DNA of 49,905 bases, taken from positions 1 to 49,905 of the forward strand of contig CANHHX010000011.1 in NCBI GenBank assembly GCA_947461125.1, in the 5' to 3' direction. The notes under the pieces are model-generated. The model did not search any database. It had not been told where the DNA came from and worked only from the letters and a program-made list of their open reading frames with translations. Below, in pieces: positions 8,600-17,798 of this stretch; positions within the stretch are counted from its first letter, which is position 1, and each line of letters begins with the position of its first letter. The stretch is from Bacteroidota bacterium. Its GTDB lineage: Bacteria; Bacteroidota; Bacteroidia; Chitinophagales; Chitinophagaceae. The translations under genes and the position numbers were made by a program.

Positions 8600-9210
8600 A
8601 GATCAAGTAGTTTAAAAAAATCATCTTCTTTTATTTCTCTAACAGCACCCGCTGGTAAATTTCCTAGATAAATATTTTCTATAGACACTCTAATAAGTCT
8701 AATGCACCTATGATGAACGGCAGCTACCATCTTGCGTACTTGATGAAATTTTCCTTCTGTTAATGTTATAAGCACCCAACTTGTTACCACATTTTGATGT
8801 GGGGGTGTTGTTGGTGTTAGTAAAGAAGCTTCAAACAAATGACTATATTCTGTGGGGTCCTCTACAATAGTAACGGTGCAAGGGCTTGTTACATAGACGT
8901 TGCCACCAGGGGCGCTAATTTGGATGCCATTAGCGAGTGCCTGTGCAGTAGTAGTGGTTATTTTATTTTTCACTTGAACCAGATAGGTTCTGGTATGCGG
9001 CTTAGGTCCTTGAAATAAAAGCTTAGTGATTTTTTTATTGGTGGTTAATAAAAGGAGTCCTTCGGAATGGTTGTCTAACCTACCAATGGCGTGGGTGCCT
9101 TCCGGAAAATCAAAATTTAAACTACCTAATAAATTAACATCATGAGAGCTGACAAATTGTGAAACCATATTTACTGGTTTATGTACTACAAAGTATCGGT
9201 GCGCTGTCAT
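8596..9210 (-). CDS. RsuA/RluE-type rRNA pseudouridine synthase
   Basis: Isomerises a uridine in ribosomal RNA. The 204-residue protein shows the family catalytic motif GRLD with D46 ([16 protein letters not shown]), the early HKP segment and the GKFHQVRKM motif towards the C terminus. It lacks an N-terminal S4 domain, like the short RluE branch (23S U2457), so RluE is a reasonable but unproven specific call. The gene is convergent with crtY-blh. Its ATG at 9208-9210 is divergent from the small VF530 gene, leaving only about 25 bases between the two chosen starts. Confidence 0.88.
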   Translation of the reverse strand: MTAHRYFVVHKPVNMVSQFVSSHDVNLLGSLNFDFPEGTHAIGRLDNHSEGLLLLTTNKKITKLLFQGPKPHTRTYLVQVKNKITTTTAQALANGIQISAPGGNVYVTSPCTVTIVEDPTEYSHLFEASLLTPTTPPHQNVVTSWVLITLTEGKFHQVRKMVAAVHHRCIRLIRVSIENIYLGNLPAGAVREIKEDDFFKLLDL

Positions 9211-9235
9211 GGCAGCAAATTACTTAATATTGCAT

Positions 9236-9454
9236 ATGCAACAAGTGTCAAATGATCCCTTACACGGCAAAACCCTCGAAAAAATAGTAACCGAACTGGT
9301 TGCTTATTTTGGATGGGAAGATTTGGGGCAGCATATCCCAATCAATTGTTTTAATTCCAATCCTAGCATTCAATCGAGTCTAAAATTTTTACGTAAAACC
9401 CCTTGGGCGCGCAAAAAAGTAGAAGACTTATACGTTAGAATGATTACAGGCTAA
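9236..9454 (+). CDS. VF530-family (DUF2132) small protein
   Basis: A 72-residue protein beginning [18 protein letters not shown] and matching the VF530/DUF2132 pattern: NDPLHG at the start, then a helical core with [15 protein letters not shown] and [13 protein letters not shown]. The fold is known as a small DNA-binding-like domain of unclear role. I chose the ATG at 9236 rather than 9209, because the family begins a few residues before (N)(D/P)PLHG and the upstream ATG would overlap the divergent pseudouridine synthase start. Confidence 0.83.
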   Translation: MQQVSNDPLHGKTLEKIVTELVAYFGWEDLGQHIPINCFNSNPSIQSSLKFLRKTPWARKKVEDLYVRMITG

Positions 9455-9504
9455 TGAACCACGTGGCCGGCTTGAAGATGCGCGATACCGAACTTTGTTT
9501 TTTG

Positions 9505-10893
9505 TTAATTGGTTTTAATTTCCGGTGCTTTAGCCTCCGTAGTATCTGTTATTAATATTGGCAGTTTGTAACCTCCTGTGTCAATTCGTAATCCTGGCAT
9601 TTTTTGTTTCAATTGTGCAATGGCCGCACTTGTAAAGCTTGTTTTATAGAGGTATACTTTTTTTAACTTTTTAAGTTTGGTTAAACTAGTGATACCTTCT
9701 GCGGTAGTTTTGGTTTGTGTGATACTCAAAATTTCCAAATTTTCGAATGCTTCAAGAGAAGCAAGTCCTTTATTTGTAATGCTCGTGCCATTTAATTCAA
9801 GTTGTTTGAGTTGTTTGCAACTAGATAGCGCGCTCAACTGCTCGTCTTTGATGGCTGTAAACGATGCGTTTAATTGTAGTAATTGATCTGATATTTTTGA
9901 TAGAAGTTGAAAGGTATTGGCGCCTAATGTTTCAACCCCAATTAAATTAGCGCGTACATAATTAGAACCGTTAACAATCGGAACAATCGCAACCCCTTCT
10001 TTGCTTAGCGCTAAAAGTACATCGCTCGAAATAGCACTCACTTTTTGTGCAGGCAATAGGGTTTGCTCGGCGGTGGTAGCATCGCCAGTAGAAAATGCAG
10101 CCAATACGCCTTTAATGGCAGCCGTTTGTTTGGTATTTTTTACAACCTCAGTAAAACTAGCTCCCGACTCAATCCACCAGTGTAATAAAGCAACCTCATC
10201 TTTGGTAAGTTGTGGTTTTTCTTTGGGTGGCATATGTTCTTCGTTTGAAGTTGGAAGTAAAAGTCTGTTGATAAGCTCGCTGCTTCCTGGTTGATAGGGT
10301 GTTAATACTTTTCCTTCTTCACCACCCTCAATGATATAATTAGGGAGGTCAAGTCTTAATTTTCCTTTTTGCTTGCTATCTCCATGGCAGCTATAACACT
10401 TTGCAGCCAATATGGGTTCTATCACATCTTTGTAAACAACTGCTTCGTTGATATTGGCAATTACTTTTTTATCGCTCTTGGTATTTGAAAAAGGTGCCGT
10501 TAAATAATCTTCTCCATGTGTGAGGTTACCGCCGTTATGCCCTGTAATAATAATGAGTGCAGTTAATAGTATAATGAGCAAGCCCACATACTTGATTTTT
10601 TTTTGATGCGCGATATAGCAAACGATACTTGTGATAGCAGTTGCAATGCCAAGCCACTGGTGCTTAAATACAATCGACTCATTATAGGCATCTGAAATAG
10701 AAAGCAAATAGCCTGTTATGCAGGATAGGATAGAAAAAAGCGCGCCTACCCCAAGTGCCGGTGCCACTGCTGTTGATACTGCTTCAAACTTTTGCTTTTT
10801 AGATGCAAAAAATAAAAGGGCTGCAAAAAGTAATATTCCTATCGGTAAGTGAACAAAAACAGGATGGAACCTTCCAATAAATACGCTCATCAT
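9505..10893 (-). CDS. DUF2231 membrane / planctomycete-type cytochrome / leucine-rich repeat protein
   Basis: Third gene of the three-gene operon, 462 residues. Residues 1-125 form four membrane helices of the DUF2231 type (RFHPVFVHLPIGILLF is characteristic). Residues 150-245 are a PSCyt1-like c-type haem domain with CYSCHG (C166, C169, H170) and a distal MPP. Residues 330-435 contain short leucine-rich repeats (LKQLELNGTSITNKGL and similar). This mixture suggests a membrane-anchored periplasmic electron-transfer or scaffold protein. It begins 7 bases after the DUF1501 gene. The first two codons are both Met, so the start could be 10890. The biochemical role is unknown. Confidence 0.85.
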   Translation of the reverse strand: MMSVFIGRFHPVFVHLPIGILLFAALLFFASKKQKFEAVSTAVAPALGVGALFSILSCITGYLLSISDAYNESIVFKHQWLGIATAITSIVCYIAHQKKIKYVGLLIILLTALIIITGHNGGNLTHGEDYLTAPFSNTKSDKKVIANINEAVVYKDVIEPILAAKCYSCHGDSKQKGKLRLDLPNYIIEGGEEGKVLTPYQPGSSELINRLLLPTSNEEHMPPKEKPQLTKDEVALLHWWIESGASFTEVVKNTKQTAAIKGVLAAFSTGDATTAEQTLLPAQKVSAISSDVLLALSKEGVAIVPIVNGSNYVRANLIGVETLGANTFQLLSKISDQLLQLNASFTAIKDEQLSALSSCKQLKQLELNGTSITNKGLASLEAFENLEILSITQTKTTAEGITSLTKLKKLKKVYLYKTSFTSAAIAQLKQKMPGLRIDTGGYKLPILITDTTEAKAPEIKTN

Positions 10894-10900
10894 TATTTTT

Positions 10901-12400
10901 TTATGCTATGATATCATGAATCACTTTCCCACTCAGGTCGGTCAATCTAAAGTTTCTTCCTTGTGATTCGTAGGTGAATTTTTCGTGGTCAAAACCTAGC
11001 TGATTTAAAATAGTAGCCTGCACATCAAAGGTTTCTACTTTGCCATTTACAATATTGTAACCAATTTCATCTGTTTCGCCATAGGTAGTGCCACCTTTAA
11101 TGCCACCGCCGGCCATCCACATCGAAAACGCTTCACCATGGTGGTCGCGGCCTTTAAATGGCATGGTTTTACCTTCTCTATTTTCTTGCATCGGTGTTCT
11201 ACCAAACTCTGAACCCCACACAACAAGTGTTTCATCTAGTAGTCCTCTTTGTTTTAAATCTTGTAAGAGAGCGGTAATGGGCCTATCAATTTTTCGACAT
11301 TTATTTTTTAGTCCAATATCAACTGCGTTACCTGCCGAGTCGCCATGCGTATCCCAGCCCCAGTCAAATAGTTGTACAAAACGAACGCCTTTTTCTACCA
11401 GCTTGCGCGCAAGTAATACGTTGTTGGCAAAACAGGATTCACCAGGTCTGGTGCCATACATTTCATGAATATAATCAGGTTCGGTACTAATATCCATGAC
11501 ACCCGGCACTGAAATTTGCATTTTGTACGCGAGCTCATATTGAGAAATACGTGATAAGGTTTCTGGATCTTGATACTCGGTATAAGATTCTTCATTCACT
11601 TTATTTATAGCGTCGATACTTGCTTTTCTAATATCGCGGTCCATGCCCGCAGGATCTTTAATAAACAAAACTGGATCACCTTCACTACGGCACTGTACAC
11701 CTTGATAAACACTTGGTAAAAATCCACTTCCCCAAACACTTTTTCCTGCATCCGGATTGTTACCACCAGAAGTAAGTACAACAAATCCGGGCAGGTTTTT
11801 ATTTTCTGATCCAAGCCCATAGGTTACCCATGAACCGATACTAGGTCTGCCTAGGCGCGGTGTTCCAGTATGCATTAGAAGTTGTGCAGGTGCATGATTG
11901 AACTGATCGGTAGTAACGGCTTGAAGCACTGCTACATCATCAATTACAGTTGATAAGTGTGGTAAATTTTCAGATAACCAAATACCACTTTCGCCATATT
12001 GTTTGAAACTTGCTTGCGGGCCTAGCATTTTAGGAACCCCTCTAATAAACGCAAATTTTTTACCATTGAGTAGGGAAGGCGGGCAATCCAATCCATCTAG
12101 TTTTGCAAGCTCTGGCTTGTAACTAAACATTTCAAGTTGAGACGGAGCACCAGCCATGTGTAAATATATCACCGACTTGGCTTTGCCTAAAAAAGGTGGC
12201 GCTTTTGGTGCTAAGGGATTGGTGGCATCAAATAAATTGGCACTAGAAGATGTATTACACCCACCGAGTAAACTGCCAAGTGCTAACGCGCCAAATCCCA
12301 TGGCACTTTCTTTAATAAAATGCCTGCGCGTATGCTGCTGCATCACGGCCTTTTGGGCTTCTTTAACTAGGCGGTGGTTATGTAATTCTTTTTGGGTCAT
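10901..12400 (-). CDS. Tat-exported DUF1501 protein (sulfatase-fold)
   Basis: A 499-residue protein of the DUF1501 family, which has an alkaline-phosphatase/sulfatase-like fold and no settled function. The N terminus has a twin-arginine signal (TRRHFIKESAMGFGALALG, R25-R26) ending in LLGGC, so C48 may be lipidated. Metal-site-like segments follow, including LFDWGWDTHGD, WGSEFGRTP and GRDHHGEAF, the pattern expected of the superfamily's C-terminal half. It lies between the DUF1553 cytochrome (5-base gap) and the DUF2231 protein, an order repeated in Planctomycetes and some Bacteroidota. This supports a shared periplasmic complex or pathway. Confidence 0.88.
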   Translation of the reverse strand: MTQKELHNHRLVKEAQKAVMQQHTRRHFIKESAMGFGALALGSLLGGCNTSSSANLFDATNPLAPKAPPFLGKAKSVIYLHMAGAPSQLEMFSYKPELAKLDGLDCPPSLLNGKKFAFIRGVPKMLGPQASFKQYGESGIWLSENLPHLSTVIDDVAVLQAVTTDQFNHAPAQLLMHTGTPRLGRPSIGSWVTYGLGSENKNLPGFVVLTSGGNNPDAGKSVWGSGFLPSVYQGVQCRSEGDPVLFIKDPAGMDRDIRKASIDAINKVNEESYTEYQDPETLSRISQYELAYKMQISVPGVMDISTEPDYIHEMYGTRPGESCFANNVLLARKLVEKGVRFVQLFDWGWDTHGDSAGNAVDIGLKNKCRKIDRPITALLQDLKQRGLLDETLVVWGSEFGRTPMQENREGKTMPFKGRDHHGEAFSMWMAGGGIKGGTTYGETDEIGYNIVNGKVETFDVQATILNQLGFDHEKFTYESQGRNFRLTDLSGKVIHDIIA

Positions 12401-12405
12401 GGGAA

Positions 12406-15129
12406 TTAGTTTTTATTAAGCCATTCGTCTAGATTAAGCATGGCGTTGGCTACCACAACAAGGGCGGCTCTATTGGTAGGTGATGCAAGGGTGCTATCAC
12501 TCACTAATATATTGGCTGCTTTTTTGTTGCTTTGATATTTTGATAAACTACTTTGATAGAGTGAGGTTAGCGCATTTAATTTATTTTCCGAAATGGGCTT
12601 GTACATCATTTGCTCGTAGCCCGTTTTAATTTTTGCTTCGATAGGGCCTTTTATAGTTTCCATACTTTTTGCAAAAGAACGCGCCATAATAATATAGGAA
12701 GAATCATTTAAAGAAGTAAGTGCTTGAAGTGGTGTGTTGGTTCTAATTCTACGAATCACACAAACCTCTCTGGCACCTCCATCAAAAGTGATCATGGATG
12801 GGTAAGGCGCCGTTCTTTTAAAATAGGTATAGAGAGAACGCCTGTACTGGTCTTCGCCCTCAGATAATTTCCAAGTATCTCCATTATACGGTGAACGCCA
12901 AATACCATCTGGTTGATACGGCATGACACTTTTACCATACATTTTTGGACTTAATAAACTACTAACGGCGAGTGTTTGGTCTCTAATTTGCTCTGCCGAA
13001 AGTCTAACCCTTGGACCTCTTGCGTATAATTTATTGTAAGGATCTTTTTTTAGTAATTCTTTTGTAAAAATTGACTGCTGTTTATAGGTAGCAGAAAGCA
13101 CCATTTCTTTGAGTGTTTTTTTGATGCTCCAATTGTGCGTGTGCATATGTTGCCATGCTAAATAATCGAGTAGGGTTTGATGGGTAGGTGATAAACCCTG
13201 CGTGCCCAGGTCTTCTAGGGTTTCTACAATACCGCTACCAAATAATTGTTCCCATAATCTGTTAACGAGTGTGCGTGCAACAAGTGGATTGTTTGTACTA
13301 GTAAGCCACATCGCAAGGCCCATTCTATTTTTGGGTGCATTTTTTGGAAGGGCTGGTAATACGCCAGGCACATCAGGTGTCACTTCTTTTCCTTTGGAGA
13401 GCCAGCTGCCTCTTTCAAAAACATGTGTGGTTCTAGATAAATCTTGATTGGCTTCCATCATGATGGGCGTGGTTTCTGCACCAGCCATTAAAAGATCATT
13501 GAAGTATGTGTAGGCACTATCGTATCCTGGTTTTTCTTTTCCTGGAAATGGATTTCCAAAAGAGAACCATTCAAATAAAATACCGTTGTCTGTGTTGTTT
13601 TTTATTTTTGGAGAATAGTACTTGAAATATAATGTGTGTTTGCCCTGAATGGGAGGTAGCGAAGTGCGTTCGTGCACGAAACCGCCACCAGTATTTTTGA
13701 TAGGCACTTCTTTTATGAGTTTGCCATCTAAACTATCTAAATAAATACGCCACACACCTTTATCTACACCTGATGCATATTTAAAAAGGAGTTCTGATTT
13801 CCCGGTTAATACCACATCCTTTAAATTACAGGTACCATTGTTACGAAGTGTTGCATACCATCCGTTAGCGCCATCAACAAACTTGTCGCACTGAAAGGCG
13901 TTGATACTTGGTTGAAGGGTACGAATAAAAGTGGTCCAATAATTTGCAGCAGCTGGATCCGTATTTTTTGATAGCCATTTTTTAAGTGATTCAAATTTTG
14001 CATTGTCGGCTCCTTGGTATTGGCGTAACACTGGATTTTCGAAAGGAGAATCTTCGTCGCGCGTGTTGTTAAAAAACGCCATGAATTTATAATACTCGTC
14101 ATGCTTGAACGGATCGTAAGGATGACTATGACACTGAACACAATTAAAGCTGGTACCCATAACAGCACTCCACGTAGTGTTTACGCGGTCAAGTACGGCA
14201 GCTGTTCGATACTCTTCATTGTCGGTGCCACCTTCGTCATTGTTCATGGTGTTTCTGTGAAACGCAGTGGCTATGTAATTGGCGTCGGTAGGGTTTGGTA
14301 AAAGGTCTCCGGCAATTTGTTCTATTAAGAAATCGTTGTAGGGTTTGTCTTTATTAAATGCATCGATGAGCCAGTCGCGGTATTTGTAAATATTTCTACT
14401 ACGGTCTGCTTCAAAGCCTTTGGTGTCGGCGTAACGGGCAAGGTCTAGCCAAAGTGCTGCCCACTTTTCGCCATAAGCAGGCGAAGCCATTAGATCGTTT
14501 ACTAAATTTTCGTAGGCCTTATCAGAATTGTCGTTTAAATATTTTGCTGCAATTTTTTTATTAGCAGGAAGGCCCGTTAAATCTAAACTAACGCGTCTTA
14601 ATAGGGTGGCTTTATCTGCCTCTTTGGAAGGACTTAGTTTTTCGGTTTCTAATTTTTCTACAATGTATTTGTCAATATTGTTTTTTACCCAATCGTCATT
14701 AACACTTGGCACTTCTGGTTCCTTCACTTTTTGATAGGCCCAGTGTGATCCCCACTTGGCACCTTCTTTAATCCAAGTGGTTAAAATTTTAATTTCTTCT
14801 TTGCTTAAAGGATCGTGCTTGTAAGGCATGCGCTCTTCCGGATCGGTGAGGTGCAACCTTCTAATCAGTTCACTTTCTTCTGGCTTGTATTTTATGATGG
14901 CAGGCTTACCAGATTTAGTAGGGGCAAAAGCTTCTTCTTCAAAAAGCAAACTAAATCCACCCTCTTGTTTTACACCACCATGACAGGTAATACATTTTTT
15001 ATTTAAAATGGGTTTTACCTCGGTATTGTAATCGATGGGATCTGAAGGATAAATAACAACAGCAGTAATGGCAAGTACAATGAGTACTGCTGAGCTGTAA
15101 AAAAGTTTTTTGCTAGGCTGTAAAAACAT
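12406..15129 (-). CDS. PSCyt1/DUF1549/DUF1553 planctomycete-type cytochrome c protein with CBM-like insert
   Basis: First gene of the operon, 907 residues. An N-terminal membrane anchor (about 8-28) precedes PSCyt1 with haem motif CITCH (C46-H50) and distal MPYK. DUF1549 spans about 145-360, with a second cysteine motif CVQCHSHPYDPF (C330, C333, H334) that could bind another haem. An insert near 410-530 (DGANGWYATLRNNG ... FEWFSFG) reads like a CBM6/35-type beta-sandwich. DUF1553 occupies about 600-880. The architecture is widespread in Planctomycetes, where such proteins are linked to polysaccharide degradation without a proven reaction. A long hairpin sits directly against the start codon. 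Confidence 0.87.
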   Translation of the reverse strand: MFLQPSKKLFYSSAVLIVLAITAVVIYPSDPIDYNTEVKPILNKKCITCHGGVKQEGGFSLLFEEEAFAPTKSGKPAIIKYKPEESELIRRLHLTDPEERMPYKHDPLSKEEIKILTTWIKEGAKWGSHWAYQKVKEPEVPSVNDDWVKNNIDKYIVEKLETEKLSPSKEADKATLLRRVSLDLTGLPANKKIAAKYLNDNSDKAYENLVNDLMASPAYGEKWAALWLDLARYADTKGFEADRSRNIYKYRDWLIDAFNKDKPYNDFLIEQIAGDLLPNPTDANYIATAFHRNTMNNDEGGTDNEEYRTAAVLDRVNTTWSAVMGTSFNCVQCHSHPYDPFKHDEYYKFMAFFNNTRDEDSPFENPVLRQYQGADNAKFESLKKWLSKNTDPAAANYWTTFIRTLQPSINAFQCDKFVDGANGWYATLRNNGTCNLKDVVLTGKSELLFKYASGVDKGVWRIYLDSLDGKLIKEVPIKNTGGGFVHERTSLPPIQGKHTLYFKYYSPKIKNNTDNGILFEWFSFGNPFPGKEKPGYDSAYTYFNDLLMAGAETTPIMMEANQDLSRTTHVFERGSWLSKGKEVTPDVPGVLPALPKNAPKNRMGLAMWLTSTNNPLVARTLVNRLWEQLFGSGIVETLEDLGTQGLSPTHQTLLDYLAWQHMHTHNWSIKKTLKEMVLSATYKQQSIFTKELLKKDPYNKLYARGPRVRLSAEQIRDQTLAVSSLLSPKMYGKSVMPYQPDGIWRSPYNGDTWKLSEGEDQYRRSLYTYFKRTAPYPSMITFDGGAREVCVIRRIRTNTPLQALTSLNDSSYIIMARSFAKSMETIKGPIEAKIKTGYEQMMYKPISENKLNALTSLYQSSLSKYQSNKKAANILVSDSTLASPTNRAALVVVANAMLNLDEWLNKN

Positions 15130-15130
15130 A

Positions 15131-15179
15131 AGGCATCATTCGTAAGGATAAATTTAATAATTACTTACGAATGACGCCT
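15131..15179 (-). promoter_or_regulatory. 16-bp stem-loop abutting the start of the DUF1553 operon
   Basis: Left arm 15131-15146 (AGGCATCATTCGTAAG) pairs with right arm 15164-15179 (CTTACGAATGACGCCT) around a 17-base AT-rich loop. The only mismatch becomes a U-G wobble in the - strand RNA. The hairpin ends one base before the ATG at 15129, and the first codons give TATGTTTTTA, so stem plus U-rich tract also looks like a terminator for kduID that overlaps the next start codon. Attenuator, translation block or plain terminator are all possible. Confidence 0.75.
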
Positions 15180-15195
15180 CAAACTTGACATATAG

Positions 15196-15957
15196 TTATC
15201 TACCCATCCAGCCACCATCTACGGTTAGAATGGTGCCGTTGACATAGTCGGAAGCAGGAGCGGATAAAAAAACGAAAGCTCCGGTTAAATCCTCGGGAGT
15301 TCCCCATCTATTTGCCGGAATTCTGGCCAAAATAGAAGCATTTCTGTCTGGATCGGCCCTTAACTGTGCCGTATTGTCTGTGGATATGTATCCTGGGGCA
15401 ACACCGTTTACGGTAATGCCTTTGCCTGCCCATTCGTTGGCAAATGCCTTAATTAGAGAGGCAACAGCTCCTTTACTAGCAGCGTAGCCAGGTACGTTGA
15501 TACCGCCTTGGAAGCTTAAAAGAGAGGCTGTAAACACTATTTTTCCGGCGCCATTGGCAATCATTTGTTTGCCAATTTCTCTGGTGATAATAAACTGCGC
15601 ATTTAAATTGATGTCAATAATATTATCCCAAAATTCGTCGGGATGTTCTGCGGCAGGAGTCCTTTGAATACTACCCGCGTTATTTATAAGGATATCAATT
15701 TTTGGATGGTCTGTTACTACTTTTTGTAAAAAGGCATACACCGAATCTCTGTTAGAAAAATCGGCTTGGTAGGGGTAGAATTTTTTACCCGCTGCAAGCA
15801 CTGCTTTTTCAACATCGCTACCAGATGCAGGCATAGAGCCACTTACGCCAATAATATCGGCGCCGCTATTAGCCAGTTCTATGGCTATTGCCATACCAAT
15901 GCCTTTACTACAACCGGTAACAATAGCGAGTTTATTGTCTACTCTAAAATTTAGCAT
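15196..15957 (-). CDS. kduD: 2-Dehydro-3-deoxy-D-gluconate 5-dehydrogenase
   Basis: Short-chain dehydrogenase that reduces 3-deoxy-D-glycero-2,5-hexodiulosonate to 2-keto-3-deoxygluconate (KDG) during breakdown of unsaturated uronates from pectin lyases and GH105. The 253-residue protein has TGCSKGIG (14-21) for cofactor binding, NNAG (92-95) and the S145-Y158-K162 catalytic set. Context decides the substrate: the gene directly follows kduI with a 5-base gap. Its product feeds KdgK, encoded 24 kb away in the pectin locus. A generic SDR would be the alternative without this neighbour. Confidence 0.9.
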   Translation of the reverse strand: MLNFRVDNKLAIVTGCSKGIGMAIAIELANSGADIIGVSGSMPASGSDVEKAVLAAGKKFYPYQADFSNRDSVYAFLQKVVTDHPKIDILINNAGSIQRTPAAEHPDEFWDNIIDINLNAQFIITREIGKQMIANGAGKIVFTASLLSFQGGINVPGYAASKGAVASLIKAFANEWAGKGITVNGVAPGYISTDNTAQLRADPDRNASILARIPANRWGTPEDLTGAFVFLSAPASDYVNGTILTVDGGWMGR

Positions 15958-15962
15958 CGTAC

Positions 15963-16796
15963 TTATTTTAATAACTGAATGTTTACAAAATCCATATCAG
16001 CAAATGACATGTTTTCGCCGGCCATTGCCCATATAAATGAGTATGACGCTGTTGCAACACCACTATGGATACTCCATGATGGAGACACAATACCTTGTTC
16101 ATTGTTTAAGAATAGATGTCTTGTTTCGTGTGGCTCACCCATGAAATGAATGACACGTTGAGATTCAGGTAAATCAAAATAGAAGTATGCTTCCATACGA
16201 CGGTCGTGCAGGTGCGCTGGCATGGTGTTCCAGATGCTTCCTGGTTTAAAATTAGTTACCCCTAAAACAAGTTGGCAACTTTTTAAACCATCGGCGTGAA
16301 TGTATTTATTAATGGTACGGTGGTTGGCTGTTTCGGCACTTCCCATTTCGGCAGGGGTAGCATCTTTACTTTGCATTAACTGCGTAGGATAGTTTGCGTG
16401 TGCTGGGCAAGAGAATAAAATAAATTTAGAAGGATTGCTAGGATCGGTACTCGCATGAAAAGTAACTTCTTTATTACCCATACCAATGTATAAGCAATCG
16501 ATTTTGTCTAGGGTATAAATTTGACCTTCTACGGTTACGCTTCCAGTGGCACCAATGTTTACAATACCAAGTTCTCTTCGGTCCAAAAAGTTTTCTGACT
16601 TTAAAGCGTCGTAGGTACCTAGCTGAATAGCAGCAGTAGTAGGGGTTGCAGCGCCTACCATCATGCGGTCGTAATGGGTATATACAAAATTGAACGCACC
16701 TGGTTCTACTAAATTATCTAGTAAAAACTTTTCTCTAATTTGCTCGGTGGTATACTTTACAAAATCTTCGGGATGTACTTGGTGAATAATTTTCAT
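15963..16796 (-). CDS. kduI: 5-Keto-4-deoxyuronate isomerase
   Basis: Isomerises 5-keto-4-deoxyuronate, formed from unsaturated galacturonate, to the diulosonate used by KduD. The 277-residue cupin-fold protein has the family length and the zinc-site region TMPAHLHDRRMEAYFYFDL (about 194-212: H197, H199, E204) plus a later H245 candidate. The start MKIIHQVHPEDFVKYTTEQIR is typical. It is the first gene of kduID and is divergent from a secreted esterase across 77 bases. The shared pectin operator word at 21786 and 28651 is not present in this intergenic region, so kduID may be controlled differently. Confidence 0.94.
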   Translation of the reverse strand: MKIIHQVHPEDFVKYTTEQIREKFLLDNLVEPGAFNFVYTHYDRMMVGAATPTTAAIQLGTYDALKSENFLDRRELGIVNIGATGSVTVEGQIYTLDKIDCLYIGMGNKEVTFHASTDPSNPSKFILFSCPAHANYPTQLMQSKDATPAEMGSAETANHRTINKYIHADGLKSCQLVLGVTNFKPGSIWNTMPAHLHDRRMEAYFYFDLPESQRVIHFMGEPHETRHLFLNNEQGIVSPSWSIHSGVATASYSFIWAMAGENMSFADMDFVNIQLLK

Positions 16797-16873
16797 GTTG
16801 CTGTATTAATGATATGTACTGCAAATTAAACTTTTATTTATCTTCAATGGAAGAATAGAAAAATAAAATCACA

Positions 16874-17797
16874 ATGTATATCAGATACTTACTAATAATC
16901 CTGTTTTTGACTATATCTTCTATAATAATGGCGCAACAGGAGTTTTCTCTTTATGAAGGGCCTGTTCCTAACGCACTTCCGTGTAATAAAGAAGAAGCAG
17001 TTAGCAAAAATGCCACTGGCAAAACAGTTATTGCAAACGTCACAAGCCCGTCGTTTACGGTGTTTAAACCTGCAAAGCAAGACGTCAATAAAACAGCCAT
17101 CATTGTATGTCCAGGGGGTGGTTATGCAAGACTTGCTATAGGACATGAGGGAACGGAAGTAGCTGAAGCGTTTAATCAATTGGGGGTTACTGTTTTTGTT
17201 TTAAAGTACCGCTTACCTTTTGATAGTTGCATGACAAATAAAGAAATGGTGCCACTTCAAGATTTGCAGCAAACGATAAAACTGGTAAGAGATCGAGCGG
17301 AAAGTTTTGATATCAACCCCAATATGCTTGGGGTGCTTGGATTTTCGGCAGGAGGTCATTTGGCGAGCACAGGCATTACAAAGTTTTCAGAATCATACAT
17401 CGAAAATACGAACCTCACAAATCTAAGACCTGACTTTGCAATACTTGTGTATCCTGTTATTAGTATGGATTCTACTATATGTCATAAAGGCTCAAGAGAT
17501 AATTTGTTGGGTAAAAATGCGTCCTCTGCTAAACTCAATTTGTATTCATCTGAAATGCAAGTAACGGCCCAAACGCCCCCCACTTTTTTAGTACATGCTT
17601 CTGATGACAAATCGGTTCCTGTCGAAAATAGTATTCGTTTTTATCAAGCACTGATAAAAAACAAGGTAAACGCAGAAATGCATATTTATCAAAATGGAGG
17701 TCATGGGTTTGGTCTTCACAATGCTACAGCGACCGATAGTTGGATTGAAAGAGTAGCTGCTTGGATGCAAGTGAATAAACTGACTGCTGGAAAATAA
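16874..17797 (+). CDS. Secreted alpha/beta hydrolase (carbohydrate esterase-like)
   Basis: A 307-residue exported esterase of the BD-FAE/acetyl-xylan-esterase-like alpha/beta hydrolase group. A signal peptide (MYIRYLLIILFLTISSIIMA) is followed by the oxyanion-hole PGGGYA (80-85), nucleophile S158 in GFSAGGH, acid D245 in ASDDKSVP and base H277 in GGHGFG. The likely role is removal of acetyl or feruloyl groups from plant polysaccharides in the periplasm, which fits the pectin genes around it. The exact ester is not readable from the sequence. It is divergent from kduI and convergent with the DUF1003 gene, 1 base away. Confidence 0.85.
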   Translation: MYIRYLLIILFLTISSIIMAQQEFSLYEGPVPNALPCNKEEAVSKNATGKTVIANVTSPSFTVFKPAKQDVNKTAIIVCPGGGYARLAIGHEGTEVAEAFNQLGVTVFVLKYRLPFDSCMTNKEMVPLQDLQQTIKLVRDRAESFDINPNMLGVLGFSAGGHLASTGITKFSESYIENTNLTNLRPDFAILVYPVISMDSTICHKGSRDNLLGKNASSAKLNLYSSEMQVTAQTPPTFLVHASDDKSVPVENSIRFYQALIKNKVNAEMHIYQNGGHGFGLHNATATDSWIERVAAWMQVNKLTAGK

Positions 17798-17798
17798 A

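Noticed and set aside
9209..9235. Upstream ATG for the VF530 protein
   Set aside because: It adds nine residues not typical of the family and overlaps the divergent pseudouridine synthase start.
16494..16505. GCAATCGATTTT, similar to the LacI-type core
   Set aside because: It lies inside the kduI coding region, matches only part of the 15-base word and has no downstream TTGAGCTACGA.
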